A stretch of DNA of 64,000 nt from NCBI GenBank assembly GCA_007751255.1, contig CP036296.1:1426001-1490000 (forward strand), in the 5' to 3' direction. The notes beneath the pieces were generated by a model that saw only the letters and a list, made by a program, of their open reading frames with translations, searched no databases and had not been told where the DNA came from. This DNA is from Engelhardtia mirabilis (GTDB lineage Bacteria > Planctomycetota > UBA1135 > GCA-002686595). Positions 16,286-25,558 of this stretch are shown here, in pieces (position 1 is the first letter of the stretch; each line of letters opens with the position of its first letter). The position numbers were made by a program, and so were the translations under genes.

Positions 16286-19200
16286 ATGACGCCACTTCCG
16301 CGGATCTCGACTGCCCTCATGCTCGGCCTGGCCGTCACCGGCCCGGTCGAGGCGCTGCAGGATCCAGTCGGGCTGGAGAATCGCGGCTTCGGGCTACGGC
16401 ACTGGACCGTGGCGTCGGGACTGCCGCAGGACACGATCACCGCGATCGAACAGACTCGGGACGGCTACCTGTGGATCGGGACCTTCGGTGGCCTCGCTCG
16501 CTTCGACGGACGTGAGTTCGAACAGGTCCTGCGCGTTCTGACTCCCGGGCTCCCGGACGATCGCATCACCGCCCTCGAGTTGGACGGCTCGGGAGCGCTC
16601 TGGGTCGGCACGCAGTTCGGCGGCGTCGCTCGCCTGGTCGACGGCAACTTCATGCGCGTGCCCGCGCCGGCGGTGGATTGCCGCGACCTGTTCGCGGCCC
16701 CCGACGGTCGCGTGTGGGCGGTGCTCGACGAGGGGCTCTACACCTGTTCGCCAGGTGAGTCGAAGTTTCGACCGGTGGAGGACTTCCCCGCGCGGCCGGA
16801 GGGCGTGGCTTGGTCACGGACTCGCGGGATCGTCGTCAGTGGCGCAGAAGGTCTATACCAGCAGTCGGACGGTCGCTGGCGGCCCCTCGGTCCCATCGGC
16901 TTGCCCGACCGGACGCGAGTCCCGGTGGTCGCCTTGACGGACGGGGCCATCGTCGTCGGTACTCCCCAGGGTGCCTACCTGCCGTCGCGTTCGGACGAGC
17001 TCGACAATCTCGGACTCGAGCCTGCGCCCGTCGACCCTTGGTTGGTCGAAGCGCCGCCGCGGGAGCGCGGGGCCTGGTTGGGCTCGATCGGCGTGAGCCT
17101 CTTGAGTTTCGGCGACAGCGGCCTGATCAGCAGGCTGGTCGTGGACGCTCTCGACGGCTACGAGATCCGCGCCCTGTTCGTCGACGACGAAGACTCGCTC
17201 TGGATCGGGACCACCGGCGACGGCCTGTTCCAGCGCTTCCGGACGCCCCTCGAGTCGGTCGCAATCGGAACCGGGGAGTTCAAACAACTGGCCTTCCCCG
17301 ACGGTCGGACGATCGTGGCGCTCGACGCCCGGGGCCACATCCATCGGCTGGCTCTGGACGGGGGCGAGGTGGACAGTCCCTCGACCGACCTGGTCTACGG
17401 TGTGGCAGCTTGGGGCGACGGCCGCCTGCTGGTCGCTCACGACGGTCGCGTCGATCTGTGGGACGGTGATCGGGTCGAGGTGCTCTTCGACGCGGCTGCC
17501 AGCGGTTTCCCGCCCGAGCTGCGCTGCATCTGCACTGCACGGATGCCCGATGGCACGACTTGGATGACGGCCCCCCAGGGCCTCGTCGAGCTGCGACTCG
17601 ACGGGACCTCGAGCTTCCATCCAGCGGGCACGGACGGCTTGCCGACCGGACTCTCATCGGTGCGGGTGGCCCCGGACGGGGTGCTCTGGGTCGGCGGCTT
17701 TGGCGGGCTCAGTCGTCGCATCGATGAACGCTTCGTGCCCCTCTCGAGCCCGACGGAGGTGCCACTGGAGGTGGTGCGGACGATCTCCTTCGACCATCGC
17801 GGCGTAGCCTGGATCGGAACCTACGGTCTCGGGCTCTGGCGCGTTGAGGGCGACCGGGTGTTCGGCTACGGCAATGCCCACGGACTCGACGACCTGATGT
17901 TGTCGGGCGCCCTGCCGGACGGTCGAGGCCGACTCTGGGTCGCGGGCAATCGAACGCTCCTGGCCCTGGAGCTGGAGGATCTCGACGCGGTCGCGGGCGG
18001 CGAGAGGCGCTTCATGACCCCGATCGTATTCGGTCCGAACTCCGGCATGAGCGAGGCCAGCGGTGGCAGTCCTGGTGCGGCGGTCGTCGGGTCCGATGGC
18101 CGGCTGTACTTCACCACCGTGTCCGGTGTGGTCGCGGTCGACCCGGAGTTGATCGACGAGCTTCCGGCGGCCAAGCCGCCAACCGTCGAGCGCGCGCGCC
18201 TCAACGGCGAGGCCGTGGCCCTGGGCGACCTGACCAACCTGGGTCCGGGCAGGGTCGATCTCGAGTTCGAGTTCGCGGCGCCCACCTTCGTGCTGCCCCA
18301 GGCGGCGGCGCTGGAGTATCGGCTCCAGGGCTACCGTGACGAGTGGCAGCGCGCTTGGAGTGACGACCAGGCGCGCTTCACGAATGTGGGGAGCGGGTCC
18401 TATCGATTCGAAGTCCGTGCCCTTGGGGAATCGCGGGCGACCGCGGTCGAGGTCAAGGTGCAACCGCGCTTGGTGGAGCGGCCGTGGTTCCTGGCGCTCA
18501 CGACGGTGCTGGTCGGGAGCGGTGGGTGGTTGCTCGTGCGACGGCTGCAGTTGCGCGCTCGACGGCGACGTGCGGAGCTCGAGCGCCAACGCCGACTGAC
18601 GTCGATCGGCTCACTTGCCGGGGGACTGGCCCACGACCTGAACAACCTCCTGGCGCCGATCATGGGCTACTCGGAGTTGGTCGCCCAGGCGCTCGATCCG
18701 GACGATCCCCTGCGCGGCAGCGTCGACCGTATCCACGAGGCCGGTGCCCGCGCCAGCGAGCTCGTGCGCGAGATGCTGGCCTTCGCTGGCAGGGGCGAGC
18801 GCAAGCGCTCGCGGGTCGTCGTGGCCGAGTTGCTCGACGAAGTGCTGCGAGTGCTCGAGCCGCGGCTTCAAGGGAGCCGCGAGCTGGACCTCGACGACGT
18901 CGACCCCAGCGTCTCGGTCGAAGGCGACTCGACCCAACTGCACCGCGTCTTGATGAACCTGTGTTCGAACGCCCTCGACGCGATCGAGGAGCACGGTGGC
19001 CTGCGGGTCGCGGTGGTCGTGCGCGAGGCCGAGCTCGGGCCGTCGAGGGCCCACAGCCTGGGTCTCCTCGGACCGGGTGCGTACGCCGAGATCGAAGTCA
19101 CGGACGATGGCGGCGGCATCGCGAGCGGCGCGCTGGAGCACATCTTCGAGCCCTTCTTCACCACCAAGCTCTCCCACCGAGATCGGGGCCGAGGATCCGG

Positions 19201-19768
19201 TATGGGTCTGGCCGTGGTCCACGGGCTCGTCGCGGCCCATCAGGGGGTCGTCGAAGTCACGACCGAACTCGGCGTCGGCACGACCTTCCGCCTGCTGTTG
19301 CCGGCGGCCAACGCGCAGTCGGAAGACCGAGGCCAAGCCCTGATTCACCCGGTCCCGCCCCCGCCGTTCCGAGGCCGACTGCTGGTCGTGGACGACGATC
19401 CGGCGGTCGGCCCTCTGGTCGCGGACATGGCCCGCCGCAGCGGCTACCAGACCCTCTACTCCCAAGATCCGGTCGACGCCCTGCTCCAGGTCCGGAGCGG
19501 GCGCTTCGCGGCCGTGGTGGTCGACCTCGACATGCCCGACCTGGATGGCTTGGAGGTGGCGCGCCGCTTGCGGTCGGAGTCCTTCGAGCTGCCGATCGTG
19601 CTGATGACCGGGGCCCCGGGCCGTCTGGTCGTCGAGGATCAGGAGGAGCTGGCGCGGTTGTTCGCGGCGACGTTGACGAAGCCCTTCAGCGAGCGCGACC
19701 TGATCGATGCCCTGCGTCAGCACGTCGGCGTCCCGAGCGACGAGTTGACCGGCGGCGCCAATCCCTGA
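16286..19768 (+). CDS. Propeller-type hybrid sensor histidine kinase
   Basis: The product is 1160 aa. A signal-like N-terminus is followed by many two-component propeller blades (LWIGTFGGLARFDG, LWVGTQFGGVARL, LWIGTTGDGLFQ, VLWVGGFGGLSRR, VAWIGTYGLGLWR). A Y_Y_Y-like domain (about 660-720) and one membrane helix (about 733-752) come next. Inside the cell are a HisKA with phospho-His about 783 (LAHDLNNLLAP), a HATPase with N box NLCSNALDAI and DDGGGI, EPFFTTK and GSGMGLAVVHG, and a receiver domain (from about 1030) with Asp about 1080 in VDLDMPDLDG. This layout matches sensors that detect extracellular ligands such as glycans, but it lacks the AraC output domain of the Bacteroides type. Its target could be an unlinked regulator. 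A convergent ECF sigma gene ends 9 bp away. Confidence 0.93.
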   Translation: MTPLPRISTALMLGLAVTGPVEALQDPVGLENRGFGLRHWTVASGLPQDTITAIEQTRDGYLWIGTFGGLARFDGREFEQVLRVLTPGLPDDRITALELDGSGALWVGTQFGGVARLVDGNFMRVPAPAVDCRDLFAAPDGRVWAVLDEGLYTCSPGESKFRPVEDFPARPEGVAWSRTRGIVVSGAEGLYQQSDGRWRPLGPIGLPDRTRVPVVALTDGAIVVGTPQGAYLPSRSDELDNLGLEPAPVDPWLVEAPPRERGAWLGSIGVSLLSFGDSGLISRLVVDALDGYEIRALFVDDEDSLWIGTTGDGLFQRFRTPLESVAIGTGEFKQLAFPDGRTIVALDARGHIHRLALDGGEVDSPSTDLVYGVAAWGDGRLLVAHDGRVDLWDGDRVEVLFDAAASGFPPELRCICTARMPDGTTWMTAPQGLVELRLDGTSSFHPAGTDGLPTGLSSVRVAPDGVLWVGGFGGLSRRIDERFVPLSSPTEVPLEVVRTISFDHRGVAWIGTYGLGLWRVEGDRVFGYGNAHGLDDLMLSGALPDGRGRLWVAGNRTLLALELEDLDAVAGGERRFMTPIVFGPNSGMSEASGGSPGAAVVGSDGRLYFTTVSGVVAVDPELIDELPAAKPPTVERARLNGEAVALGDLTNLGPGRVDLEFEFAAPTFVLPQAAALEYRLQGYRDEWQRAWSDDQARFTNVGSGSYRFEVRALGESRATAVEVKVQPRLVERPWFLALTTVLVGSGGWLLVRRLQLRARRRRAELERQRRLTSIGSLAGGLAHDLNNLLAPIMGYSELVAQALDPDDPLRGSVDRIHEAGARASELVREMLAFAGRGERKRSRVVVAELLDEVLRVLEPRLQGSRELDLDDVDPSVSVEGDSTQLHRVLMNLCSNALDAIEEHGGLRVAVVVREAELGPSRAHSLGLLGPGAYAEIEVTDDGGGIASGALEHIFEPFFTTKLSHRDRGRGSGMGLAVVHGLVAAHQGVVEVTTELGVGTTFRLLLPAANAQSEDRGQALIHPVPPPPFRGRLLVVDDDPAVGPLVADMARRSGYQTLYSQDPVDALLQVRSGRFAAVVVDLDMPDLDGLEVARRLRSESFELPIVLMTGAPGRLVVEDQEELARLFAATLTKPFSERDLIDALRQHVGVPSDELTGGANP

Positions 19769-19777
19769 GCCCCTCGT

Positions 19778-22468
19778 TCAGCGGCCGTCGAGAATGGCGG
19801 TGAGGATGCGACCTCCGCTCGGCTCCACTTGGAAGTGGTCGAGTTCGCGTCCATCCCGCTCCAAGCTCAGGCGGCTGGCACCCGGCGGCAGGGCGATCTC
19901 GCGTCGGCCGTCGATCAACGCCACAGCCGAGCCCGCGAGCGTCGGAGCAGATCCGGTCGCCCACAGCTCGAGCTCCACGTAGCATCCCGCGGCGTCCACC
20001 GCCCGCAGGCGATCGCCCGGCTGGGCACCGGTCACCTGCACGCGCAGGGGCGTCGACGCCGGGTAGGTGATCCGGACGTCGCCTCCTACCGGGATCCACT
20101 CCACCGGGATCCCCGTCGAGGGCAGGTCGTCGCCACCGACCCCGACCCAGGCGTTCGCGACGGGCACGCCGCCGAGCTCGAAGCGGCCTTCGGCGTCGCA
20201 GGCGACGATCGGGCCCAGGCCATTCATGGTCCCTCCCCCCGAGCGGTTGATGAAGGTGTTGAAGGCCACCGCGACACTCGCGCCCTGGACGGGGCGACCG
20301 TCGCGGTCGACGACCTGTCCGCGCACCAACCGCTCGAGCGCCGCCCGGGGCACGACGATCTCGACCGATCCGGGACCGGCAGCAAGCGGTTCGGTGACGT
20401 GGAACAGGGGCCGCTCGGCGTCGAAGACGCGAATGCGGTAGGCGCGCGATCCGAGCCCGGTCAACTCGAAGAGCCCGTTCGCGTCGGCCTCGACGTGGCG
20501 ATCGCGACCGCCCGCCAGGCGCTCCATCGACGAGAAGCTCGTGTCGGGCAGGGTCGGGTCGAAGAGGTTGAGGGATACGCCGGGCAGGGGCCGTCCGTCC
20601 TCGTTCACGACGCGGCCACGCAGGGTCAGGGACTCACGCACGAAGCTGAGCTGCTCTTCGATGTAGCGGTCGGCGTCCGCCAGCAGTTGCGCCCCCTGGG
20701 CCTCGCGGAACAGCGCTTCGTAGGGCGGATGGACGACGCCCAGCGTCGCCGCCGGGGCGATCCCGGCGAGCTCGAAGCGGAAGGACCCGTCGGGGCCGGT
20801 GGACTGGCGATTCTCACCCAGGAAGATCGTGACGCCGCCCAGCCCGATCCCGGCCGGGTCCGTGACCTTGCCGCAGTACACCAGCGGCGCGCTCTCCAGT
20901 GGGCGCAGTCGGATGATCAGGTCGCGATCGTCGCCGATCGGAACGGCCGTCGACGTCGGCTCGAAGCCGGCCGCGCGCACCTCGAACTCCAGGCCCGGCG
21001 CGCTGGGCACGTCCCGCAGCACGAAGCGTCCCGACCCGTCGGAGCTGATCGGCGGCGGCTCTTCCAGCTTCAGAATGCGCGCAGCCGGCGCGACCGCTTG
21101 CAGGGCCGCTCGAGCCGTCGGCGCGAGGGATACGGTTGCCCGCGGTACCGGCTCACCGTCGGGATCGAGAACCACGCCACCGAGCTGCACGCAGGGCACG
21201 CCCACGAGGGTCGGGATCGCTTCCTCGTCCGGCCCGTCGACGAGGCCCAAGAGGGTCCAGTTGGCGTCGGCCAGCAGCAGGCCGCCGAGCACCTTGGCCG
21301 TCTCGAGTTCGAAGCTCCCCTCGCCGTCGGTGCGGAACTCGCGCTCGGGGATCGGATCGCCGAAGAGCGTCGCGCGCCACTCCTGCTCGTAGTCCCGCTG
21401 GGCCAGGAACTCCTCCGCGAAGGCCGGATCCCGGCGCAGGCGGTCCTGGGTCTCGAGGTCGATCCTCAGCGTCCCGCCGCCCCCGTTGATCCAAACCGGG
21501 TCGCCGCCCTGCCAGACGGCCTGATGGGCTCCCGGCTCGCGCAGTCGCATGCCGGCCAGGGGGCGACCGAGCAGGTCCACCAATCGAAAGCGCGCCAGGA
21601 CCGAGGTCGCGGTGGCATGACTCGGGTCCGCGAAGGGCCGGATCGTCATCTCCTGCCCAGCGGGTTCGACCGCCCGCTGCGGTCGGCGGCCACCGTCGTC
21701 CGAGGGCGATTGGATCGGCGTCGGCGTCGGTCCGCGCGCGAGCTCAGGCGTCGCACCGACGGAGGCGGCGGGCGTTGCGTCGTCGCGGCCTACGAGGATC
21801 ACGAGGGCCACGGTGGCGGCGATACCGCCCGCGAGTGTCAGGGCTTTCATGGTCAGAGCGAGGCCGGTTAGGAGGGGCGTCGGTCGAAGAGCGGCTGTCG
21901 GGCTTGGAAGGGACTCACCGAAGGTCGGCGCGAGCAGCGGACCGAGGGCCAGACACCAGCGACCCCGGTCCCCGTAGCGACTCTCGAGCCGCTCGCGCAG
22001 CCGCGCGTGCCCGCGCTGCAGGCGTGTGTTCACGGTGGCCAGGGGGACACCGAGACTCCGCGCGATCTGCGCCGGCGCGAGTTCTTCGAAGTGGCGCAGC
22101 AGCAGCACCTCTCGATAGATCTCGTCCAGGGCGAGCAGCTCGCCGACCACCTCGCGCTGGAGGCTGGCCCGTTCGACGGTCTGGGCGGTCGAGGGCTGCG
22201 CCTCGGGGCGCGCGGCCCACTGCTCGCGGTGCGCGCCCTCCCGTTCACGTCGTTGGACCCGACGAGCCGTGCGGCGCACGACCTGCCCCAGCCACCCGCG
22301 CAGGTTGGCGCCGTGGCTCGGCGACCGACGCAGCGCGGCGAACCAGGTCTCCTGGACCACGTCGTCGGCCAGGGACGCGTCCGTCACCAGCGACCGAGCC
22401 AGGTGGCGAACCCAGGCCGATTGGCCCAGGAGCAGCTCGACGGTGCTCTCGGTTTGGTGGTGGCTCAT
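19778..22468 (-). CDS. ECF sigma factor fused to membrane helix and secreted carboxypeptidase-regulatory-like repeats
   Basis: I chose the ATG at 22468 (MSHHQTES), giving 896 aa; typical ECF sigma factors are near 180-200. Residues about 12-75 form sigma region 2 (SLADDVVQETWFAALRR, LRGWLGQVVRRTARR) and about 105-165 region 4 (LDEIYREVLLLRHFEELAPAQIARSLG.PLATVNTRLQRG). One membrane helix lies at about 199-228 (LTLAGGIAATVALVILVG). The rest (230-896) is predicted outside and contains at least four CarboxypepD_reg-like repeats beginning GVVLDPDGEPVP, GKVTDPAGIGLG, GRVVNEDGRPLP and GQVVDRDGRPVQ. No separate anti-sigma gene is adjacent. Extended ECF factors are known in Planctomycetota. How a membrane-tethered sigma factor reaches RNA polymerase is not clear; cleavage or membrane-proximal transcription are both possible. 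Confidence 0.88.
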   Translation of the reverse strand: MSHHQTESTVELLLGQSAWVRHLARSLVTDASLADDVVQETWFAALRRSPSHGANLRGWLGQVVRRTARRVQRREREGAHREQWAARPEAQPSTAQTVERASLQREVVGELLALDEIYREVLLLRHFEELAPAQIARSLGVPLATVNTRLQRGHARLRERLESRYGDRGRWCLALGPLLAPTFGESLPSPTAALRPTPLLTGLALTMKALTLAGGIAATVALVILVGRDDATPAASVGATPELARGPTPTPIQSPSDDGGRRPQRAVEPAGQEMTIRPFADPSHATATSVLARFRLVDLLGRPLAGMRLREPGAHQAVWQGGDPVWINGGGGTLRIDLETQDRLRRDPAFAEEFLAQRDYEQEWRATLFGDPIPEREFRTDGEGSFELETAKVLGGLLLADANWTLLGLVDGPDEEAIPTLVGVPCVQLGGVVLDPDGEPVPRATVSLAPTARAALQAVAPAARILKLEEPPPISSDGSGRFVLRDVPSAPGLEFEVRAAGFEPTSTAVPIGDDRDLIIRLRPLESAPLVYCGKVTDPAGIGLGGVTIFLGENRQSTGPDGSFRFELAGIAPAATLGVVHPPYEALFREAQGAQLLADADRYIEEQLSFVRESLTLRGRVVNEDGRPLPGVSLNLFDPTLPDTSFSSMERLAGGRDRHVEADANGLFELTGLGSRAYRIRVFDAERPLFHVTEPLAAGPGSVEIVVPRAALERLVRGQVVDRDGRPVQGASVAVAFNTFINRSGGGTMNGLGPIVACDAEGRFELGGVPVANAWVGVGGDDLPSTGIPVEWIPVGGDVRITYPASTPLRVQVTGAQPGDRLRAVDAAGCYVELELWATGSAPTLAGSAVALIDGRREIALPPGASRLSLERDGRELDHFQVEPSGGRILTAILDGR

Positions 22469-22559
22469 GGTGCTGCCCGTCCAATGCGCCGGTGCACGGG
22501 GGACGACTCGATGAACTTGCGAATTCCCATCGCGAGTCGCGTCCCGCTCCGCCGGCGTG

Positions 22560-22565
22560 GATACT
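22560..22565 (+). promoter_or_regulatory. GATACT -10-like box of the JAMM gene
   Basis: GATACT lies 10 nt before the ATG at 22576, matching the spacing of the other predicted near-leaderless promoters. This supports the upstream start choice, but weakly. Confidence 0.35.
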
Positions 22566-22575
22566 GGCCGATCCC

Positions 22576-23049
22576 ATGGCCACCGCGCGCGCAAGGAATG
22601 GGCTCGGTCTCACCCCTCCGATGATGGAATCGCCCCCCGAGCGCGTTCGGATTCCGAGGCGCTGTGTCGAGATCCTCGCTGGGATGGCCCGCGACTCGGA
22701 TCCGCACGAGGCCTGCGCCCTGCTCGAGGGCGCGCTGGAAGCCGGCGCGGTGCGGATCGACGCCGTCCACCCTGCCGCCAACATTGCCACGGAGCCTCGG
22801 ACCGCTTTCGAGGCCGATCCCGGCGCCGTGGTTGCCGCACTGGCCCAGGCCCGCGCGCGCGGCCGGATCATCGTCGGACTGTGGCACTCCCACCCCCGCG
22901 GACCCGCCGTTCCATCGGAGCGGGACCTGCGCGAGCTCTGGCCCGGTTGGTTGCTCTTGGTCGATGGCGCGAGCTCGGGGCAAGGCGCGCCGCGCGCCTT
23001 TCTTCGCGGCCCCGCGGGTGTGCGGGAGCTGATTGCGGCCCAGGGCTGA
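22576..23049 (+). CDS. JAMM/MPN+ metalloprotease domain protein
   Basis: The product is 157 aa from ATG 22576, or 142 aa from ATG 22621; I prefer the first because of a -10-like box at usual spacing. The complete JAMM zinc signature is present: Glu about 51 in ACALLEG and H-x-H-x7-S-x2-D as WHSHPRGPAVPSERD (His 104, His 106, Ser 114, Asp 117). Such enzymes cleave isopeptide bonds of ubiquitin-like proteins or process sulfur-carrier proteins (ThiS/MoaD-like). No E1-like, E2-like or sulfur-carrier gene is adjacent, so a role in cysteine synthesis or tag removal is only a guess. It is divergent from the sigma factor gene. Confidence 0.85.
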   Translation: MATARARNGLGLTPPMMESPPERVRIPRRCVEILAGMARDSDPHEACALLEGALEAGAVRIDAVHPAANIATEPRTAFEADPGAVVAALAQARARGRIIVGLWHSHPRGPAVPSERDLRELWPGWLLLVDGASSGQGAPRAFLRGPAGVRELIAAQG

Positions 23050-23082
23050 GTTGCCCGCCTTGCGGGGCACGGCTGGGCCGGA

Positions 23083-23088
23083 TATCAC
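23083..23088 (+). promoter_or_regulatory. TATCAC -10-like box of the SASA esterase gene
   Basis: TATCAC lies 6 nt before the GTG at 23095, so transcription could begin at the start codon itself. It is a weaker match than the TAGACT boxes. Confidence 0.3.
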
Positions 23089-23094
23089 CACTGG

Positions 23095-24495
23095 GTGCAT
23101 CGACCGACTACGCAACTCATGGCGCTCGCGACCGGCCTCGCGGGGCTGGGCGTTCTGGCCACCCCGCTGGCCGCCCAGATCGACCCGCCGACCCAGGCTG
23201 GCTACCGCGGCATCCTGGTGGTCGGCCAGTCGAACATGGTCGGCGGCAACACGGGCCCCCGCGACGCGACGCCCGGCGGTGTCGATGAGCTGCCGCCGAA
23301 CGTCTACTGCTTGGATCGGACCGATCAGGTCGCGCCCTGGCACTTCCCCTTCCCGTTCGCCCTTCCGGGTGTCGAGTCGGGTACCTCGGCGAACGTCAAC
23401 GCGGCCATGTCCCTGGCCAAGCAGCTGGGCGAGAGCTTCCCGCAGGATCGCTTCTGCGTGGTCTTCTGCGCCCAGAACGCGAGCGGGTTCAACTCGATCG
23501 TCTCCGATCCGCTGCGCAACTGGGCGGCCCCGGCCAGCCCGAACCACCTGAACGGGAATCTCTACGACCTCGCCGTCGAGCGCTGCATCCACGCTGCGGC
23601 CCAGGGCGTCGACGTGGAGTTGTTCGTCGGACTGATGGGGGAGTCGGACGCCCAGGTCATGACTGTCGCCGACCTCGCCCAGGAGTACGAGTGGTTGGTT
23701 GAAGGCCTGCGCGCCGACGTCGGGCCCGGCCCCGCGGTCTTCGGAACTGCGCCCCAATGGACCGATGGAGCGCTCGGCGATCTCTCGAGCATCGACGCTG
23801 CCCTGACCCTCGTCGCGGCCAGCGTTCCCGACACGGTCCTGGCCTGGGCCGACGGACTCTTCCACCCTCCCGCCGACCCGAACCACTTCGACGCGCCCTC
23901 TTGCCGGCTGCACGGCCAACGCATGTTCGACGCCCTGACCGCGGCGGGTCTGATCGGTCCCGCCGGGCCGACCGCCGGCGGCCCCTGGTTCCAGCCCGGC
24001 GCGACGCCGCCGGGGGGCGAGACAGGGATCGTGCTGCGGCAAGACTTCACCAGCGGGTCGTGGTTCGAGTCCTTCAGCGACGCGCTCGATGGTGGGGCGA
24101 TTGGTCGCGGGCACTTCAGCCGCTTGAATGACTTCGAGCGCTTCCGGCGCGCCGACGGCTCCTTCGTTCTGACGGCGACCTGGTCCACCGGTGAGTCGAT
24201 CACCTGGACCCAGACCTCGAATCCCCTGCTGACGCCGCGCGACGTGGTGCAGGGCTTCGCGCCGCTGGTCGACCCCCTCGGTCTGGCCAACATGGGCCTT
24301 GTTCAGGGCCTGTGCCGCACCTCGACGACTGGTGCGCTCCTGTCCTTCCGGCCGGGGGTGAGCACGCTGAGCGGCCCCCTGGCTGGGCTCTACCTCTACA
24401 ACGAATACGAGTTCGCCAAGGCCCTGGGCATCGCGGCAGTCCTACGCTCACCGCTGGGGCTCTCCGCAACGTCGGTCACGATCGTGGCGCGCTAG
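23095..24495 (+). CDS. Secreted sialate O-acetylesterase-like (SASA) hydrolase
   Basis: The product is 466 aa from GTG 23095; ATG 23119 is an alternative. A signal peptide (LATGLAGLGVLATPLAAQ) suggests export. The first part is an SGNH-fold SASA domain with ILVVGQSNMVGG (nucleophile Ser about 46), an MGESDAQ block where related enzymes read QGExD, and HFDAPSCRLHGQRM near the catalytic Asp/His region. Such enzymes remove acetyl groups from sugars, sialic acid or plant polysaccharides. The C-terminal part (about 300-466) has no clear family and may aid substrate binding. The gene ends 20 bp inside the convergent phosphotransferase gene. Confidence 0.75.
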   Translation: MHRPTTQLMALATGLAGLGVLATPLAAQIDPPTQAGYRGILVVGQSNMVGGNTGPRDATPGGVDELPPNVYCLDRTDQVAPWHFPFPFALPGVESGTSANVNAAMSLAKQLGESFPQDRFCVVFCAQNASGFNSIVSDPLRNWAAPASPNHLNGNLYDLAVERCIHAAAQGVDVELFVGLMGESDAQVMTVADLAQEYEWLVEGLRADVGPGPAVFGTAPQWTDGALGDLSSIDAALTLVAASVPDTVLAWADGLFHPPADPNHFDAPSCRLHGQRMFDALTAAGLIGPAGPTAGGPWFQPGATPPGGETGIVLRQDFTSGSWFESFSDALDGGAIGRGHFSRLNDFERFRRADGSFVLTATWSTGESITWTQTSNPLLTPRDVVQGFAPLVDPLGLANMGLVQGLCRTSTTGALLSFRPGVSTLSGPLAGLYLYNEYEFAKALGIAAVLRSPLGLSATSVTIVAR

Positions 24496-25468
24496 GTCCA
24501 CCTGCGGTTGGGCCGCTGCGGCGCCGATCGGCCGCGCCCGAGTCTGCGGCGCTGAAGGCCGCGACGATGTTGGCCAGGGCCCAGCTCGCCTCGGCGACGA
24601 GGGCGGCGTCGCCTACGTCGGCCGCGTAGCGCAGGGCGTTGAGATTCGTGACCGTGGCGCGCAGCCGTGCCACCTTCCAGCTCGCCTCGTCGATCGCACC
24701 GTAGGCGCGGCGAAAGACCGGGTGGGCGTCCGGCGGCAAGAAGCCGTGGGCCAGGGCCAGATCGACCGTGCCGTCGCCGCGGTGCAGGTCGCCCCAGTCG
24801 ATCACGCCACACGGTCGCAGTCCGTCGTCGACCAAGAGGTGTCGGGCGTAGAGGTCGCCGTGGCAGAGCGACCGTTCCCGTGGGCGCCAGGTGGGGGGGG
24901 CGTCCGCGATCACAGCCGGGAGCACCTGCGCGACTCGCGCCTCGACCAGCCCGGTAGCTGCGGCCAGGGCCTCGGTAGCCTGGGTCGCCCGGTAGGGGAC
25001 GTCCAGGCGTCGGACGTTGTCCGCAGGTGCGCCCCAAGTGGCCGCGCGATCCGCGGGGATGGCATGCAGGGCGGCGAGGAAGTGGGCCAGGGGCTCGGCC
25101 GCAGCGCGGCGCTCCGTAGGGCCGAGCGCGGCGCGGCAGGCGGTGATTCCGGCGACGAACTCGAGACCGAGGAAGGGCCAGGGAAAGCGGGGGCCGGCCG
25201 CGCCGATGAAGAGCGGCACGGGCACGGCCAGGGGCAACAGCCGTGACATCTGCGGCAGGCAGCGCCGCTCGGACTCCAGCAGTCCGACCGCCAACTGTCG
25301 CCGCGGGAAGCGGAAGACCCACTTCGGGCCGAGGGCGAAGACGGTGTTGTCCCAACCGCTGCCGAGCAGGGTCAGCGGCCAGTCCGCCAGGTCGGGGAAC
25401 TGCTCGTCGATCAAGGCTCGGGCCAGTCGGACGTCGACGTCGACTTCGGCAATCCAGGGATCGGTCAT
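24476..25468 (-). CDS. Aminoglycoside phosphotransferase-family kinase
   Basis: From ATG 25468 the product is 330 aa. It has the protein-kinase-like APH fold: LLGSGWDNTVFAL for the nucleotide loop, WVFRFPRR with the lysine position replaced by Arg, catalytic CHGDLYARHLL (about 200) and metal-binding VIDWGDLHRGDG (about 220). The family includes antibiotic kinases, homoserine kinases and many small-molecule kinases; the substrate cannot be told from sequence. Near the C-terminus it becomes Ala/Gly/Pro-rich. The end overlaps the convergent esterase gene by 20 bp. Start choice is supported by the position of the conserved N-terminal LLGSGWDN block. Confidence 0.8.
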   Translation of the reverse strand: MTDPWIAEVDVDVRLARALIDEQFPDLADWPLTLLGSGWDNTVFALGPKWVFRFPRRQLAVGLLESERRCLPQMSRLLPLAVPVPLFIGAAGPRFPWPFLGLEFVAGITACRAALGPTERRAAAEPLAHFLAALHAIPADRAATWGAPADNVRRLDVPYRATQATEALAAATGLVEARVAQVLPAVIADAPPTWRPRERSLCHGDLYARHLLVDDGLRPCGVIDWGDLHRGDGTVDLALAHGFLPPDAHPVFRRAYGAIDEASWKVARLRATVTNLNALRYAADVGDAALVAEASWALANIVAAFSAADSGAADRRRSGPTAGGPSAPRS

Positions 25469-25546
25469 GGTCTCAGGTCGGTCCGGCACAGGGTCGACGC
25501 GGTAGGCCAGGTGCCTGGCGGCCTCCCGCCCCGCTCGGAGGAAGGG

Positions 25547-25552
25547 TAGTCT
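25547..25552 (+). promoter_or_regulatory. TAGTCT -10 box of the SRAP gene
   Basis: TAGTCT lies exactly 6 nt before the ATG at 25559, the distance expected if the transcript starts at the A of ATG. This is the clearest leaderless case in the window. Confidence 0.55.
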
Positions 25553-25558
25553 GCATCC

